A stretch of 64,000 nt of DNA from Nitrospira sp. (lineage in GTDB: Bacteria; Nitrospirota; Nitrospiria; Nitrospirales; Nitrospiraceae): positions 62,001 to 126,000 of the forward strand of contig JALHPO010000008.1 of assembly GCA_022842445.1 (NCBI GenBank), given 5' to 3'. A program made the position numbers and the translations under genes. This document shows positions 61,847-64,000 of this stretch, piece after piece; positions within the stretch are counted from its first letter, which is position 1, and the number at the start of each line of letters is the position of its first letter. The notes beneath the pieces are model-generated. The model was not told the origin of the DNA. It did not search any database and saw only the letters and a list, made by a program, of their open reading frames with translations.

Positions 61847-61982
61847 TCTGTGATGCACAAGCGGAAACACCATAACCACGCATAAAGATCTCGATGCTTG
61901 GAAGCAATCCATGAATCTCGCCTCGCACACATACTCATTGGCTTCGCAATTTCCCATCACCCATCACTCATCACCGGTCACG
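61836..61982. repeat. junction quasi-palindrome of GTGAT / CATCAC words
   Basis: The left arm GTGATCAGTGATCTGTGATG (61836-61855) overlaps the GT2 stop codon. The right arm (61953-61982) contains CATCAC three times with 7-bp spacing. About 97 bp separate the arms. Confidence 0.55.
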
Positions 61983-61990
61983 CCGTCTCT

Positions 61991-62290
61991 ATGAGTCTCG
62001 AAACTATCTGGATCGCCATCGGCTTTCTCGGCCAAGGCCTCTTTTTCGGCCGCTGGGTGGTCCAATGGATCGCCTCTGAAAAGAAGGCTGCAAGCCAGGT
62101 CCCCGTGTCGTTTTGGTATATGAGCCTGATCGGCGGTCTCATCACGCTGGCCTATGCGATCTATCGTAAAGATCCGGTCTTCATCGCCGGACAAGGCGTC
62201 GGCTCGGTGGTGTACGTTCGCAACCTGATGCTCATCCGCCGCGCAGACCAAGCCAAGGGCCAGGACAACCCGCCGGCTCAACAGACATGA
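61991..62290 (+). CDS. LAB_N domain lipid A biosynthesis-associated protein
   Basis: A 99-residue three-helix membrane protein with the LAB_N pattern: IWIAIGFLGQGLFFGRWVVQWIASEKKAASQVPVSFWYMSLIGGLITLAYAIYRKDPVFIAGQGVGSVVYVRNLMLI. Such proteins, often next to ArnC- and ArnT-like genes, are thought to assist lipid A or glycolipid modification. The start MSLETIW at 61991 has no strong ribosome site. Confidence 0.85.
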   Translation: MSLETIWIAIGFLGQGLFFGRWVVQWIASEKKAASQVPVSFWYMSLIGGLITLAYAIYRKDPVFIAGQGVGSVVYVRNLMLIRRADQAKGQDNPPAQQT

Positions 62291-62351
62291 TCGCCCGACC
62301 ACACACCCGTTTCCACATGCCTCATCTCGCCTGTCGCAGAAAGCCCTCCCA

Positions 62352-64000
62352 TGCTTGACGATCGCCGGCCCAATCAGTTGATGACAGTCGTGATTCTCCT
62401 TGCCCTCTCGAGCCTGCTCCTCTTTCTGGGCCTCGGCGATATGGGCCTCACTGACCGCGATGAAGGGCGGAATGCCGAAGCCGGCCGTGAGATGTTCGCC
62501 TCCGGAGACCTCGTCACCCCCACATTCAACGGAGAACTGCGCGTCGCCAAGCCGGTCTTCGTGTACTGGCTGATGACCATCTCCTATCGTGTGTTCGGCG
62601 TGAACGAGTTTGCGGCACGCGCCCCCTCGGCCCTGTTCGGCATGGCACTCATCCTCATGCAGTATCTGTTTCTCACCCGGCTGCGGGGCCAGACCGCCGG
62701 CCTCGTCGGCGCCCTCATGCTGCTGCTGAATATTGAGATGCTCGCACTGGGACGCATGGCCATCACCGACAGCGTCCTGATTTTCTTCACCACACTGTCA
62801 CTCTATGGATTCTGGCTGGGGCTGCATGAGCCGGGTGCCGGACGGCACTGGATCTGGGGCTTCTACGTCGGCATGGCCCTTGCCACCCTGACCAAAGGGC
62901 CGGTCGGATTTCTGGTTCCGCTGCTGACCGCCGGACTCTATCTGACGGCGGCACGACGCTGGACAATCTTCTGGCAACGCGGCTTTCCCATCGCCGGCAC
63001 GGTGGTGGTCATACTGCTCGCCGGTCCATGGTATGCCGCCATGTTCCTTCTCCATGGCGATGCCTACAGCTCGCAGGCGAAGGTCCACACCGTCGGACGA
63101 TTCCTCGCTCCGATGGAGGGCCACGGAGTGGGCTTCTGGTTTTATGTTCCCGTGCTGCTGCTGGGGTTTTTCCCCTGGAGCCTGATGCTTCCCGCTGCCT
63201 TCGCTCAAACCTATAAAAGTTGGAGAGAACAGCGTAGTCTTGCAGACGCCGGCGCAACACCGGTGGACTCGCACGCCGACTCAGGATCAGGTAAGGAGTT
63301 GGAGTGGTTTGCGGCACTGTGGTTGGTCGGAACTTTCATATTTTTTACCGTGTCTTCAACCAGACTGCCGCACTATATCGGACCGCTGTTTCCGGCCGCG
63401 TCGATTTTGGCGGCGTTGTATTGGGCGCGGGCACTGAAGGACCCTTCGACCGCGGGCATTCGTGGCTCGATCCATGCCGTAACGGGTGTCGGCTATCTCT
63501 TGGCCATAGGATTTGCCTCTCTGCCATGGCTCTATAGCAAATTTGCGGGAAAACTCGTCAAGGAGTTTCCCACAGCCGTCCAATTCGATCTGGGGATCGG
63601 CCCCTATCTGGCCGCAGCAGTGCTCTTGATTGGGATGGGATTGGTCGGCTATTTCGGACTGAATGAGGCAAGACGTAACACAGCCTTCGGCATAGCAGGC
63701 GGCGTGGTGGCGACAGTGTTTCTCCTCGCCGTCCTCACCGTCATCCCCGGACTCAATCGATATGCCATCGCGCCTCCGCAAGAACTGGCTTACGCAGCGG
63801 GATTGAATCTCGCCCCGGAAGATCAATTGATCGCGTTCGGCACGCTACGGCCTTCCATGGCCTTCTATTCGAGGCGAAAGGTGCTGTTCATACCGCCCGG
63901 AGAATCCAAGCGGCTTCAGGCTGCATTGGCATATCCCGGCCGTACAATGATCCTCCTGCCGGAGGCGATGCAGGAGGCTTTGCCGAAAGAGGCAGCCACC
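62352..64000 (+). CDS. ArnT-like GT39/GT83 glycosyltransferase (3' end outside window)
   Basis: At least 549 residues, cut by the window end. Multiple hydrophobic helices and the ArnT/PMT signature: GLTDRDEGRNAEAGREMFASGDLVTPTFNGELRVAKPVFVYWLM (first luminal loop with the catalytic Asp), TKGPVGFLVPLL and STRLPHYIGPLFPAASILAALYW. It transfers a sugar from an undecaprenyl-phosphate donor to lipid A or a protein. With the GT2 synthase and LAB_N gene it forms a glycolipid modification set. Confidence 0.9.

Overview
This 64 kb window looks like chromosomal DNA of a Nitrospirota bacterium, most likely Nitrospira. That is inferred from the moderately high GC coding style, the didermic envelope genes (OmpA-type lipoprotein, DUF481 porin-like barrel, AsmA, LAB_N protein), the abundance of GAF/sigma-54 activators and the gene mix; no rRNA or other marker that would settle it is present. 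I found no tRNA, rRNA, CRISPR array, intact insertion sequence, prophage or replication origin. Both ends cut through genes: a SAM-cyclase-ATPase protein on the left and an ArnT-like glycosyltransferase on the right.

Layout. 1-6.7 kb: signalling cyclase, a UspA-UbiB fusion kinase with a MarR repressor, a HEAT-repeat membrane protein and a metallophosphoesterase. 6.8-10 kb: truD, then an overlapping pair (LOR/SDH-type ornithine cyclodeaminase plus arginine-dihydrolase-like protein) that should take arginine to proline and ammonia. 11.5-18.6 kb: gpsA-larB, larC, then a chain (CaCA exchanger, pdxA, small gene, rsmA) whose members overlap by 4 nt. 18.7-25.3 kb: lytic transglycosylase, small secreted proteins, a REC-GGDEF protein, a beta-helix protein, a YbgF-like TPR protein and anmK. 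25.4-30.8 kb: a zinc/manganese ABC transporter whose ATPase and permease genes are separated by a large lipoprotein gene with its own promoter. 32.4-39 kb: rluD and the F1 part of ATP synthase (atpH-A-G-D-C) without the Fo genes.

39-64 kb. Two GAF/AAA/Fis sigma-54 activators (40.4 and 53.3 kb) are each followed by upstream palindromes, a -24/-12 promoter and a small set of target genes: DsrE-like protein, flavin-type oxidoreductase and NTF2-like protein in the first; a lipoprotein, a TerB plus Coq4-like protein, a methyltransferase and an NTF2-like protein in the second. Between them lie envelope and mechanosensitive-channel genes (OmpA-like, mscL, DUF481, mscS, AsmA), an AAA/DUF4143 ATPase and a MidA-type methyltransferase. 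After the second module there is a decayed RHS-repeat fragment and about 0.8 kb without a gene, then a glycolipid cluster (GT2 synthase, LAB_N, ArnT-like GT).

Three non-coding themes stand out. Several genes have sigma-70-like hexamers whose -10 box ends 5-9 nt before the start codon and lack a Shine-Dalgarno sequence, suggesting leaderless mRNAs. Many gene junctions carry imperfect palindromes whose arms are built of short repeated words that differ from site to site. Clean long hairpins lie at 19.5, 20.8, 42.7 and 43.9 kb.
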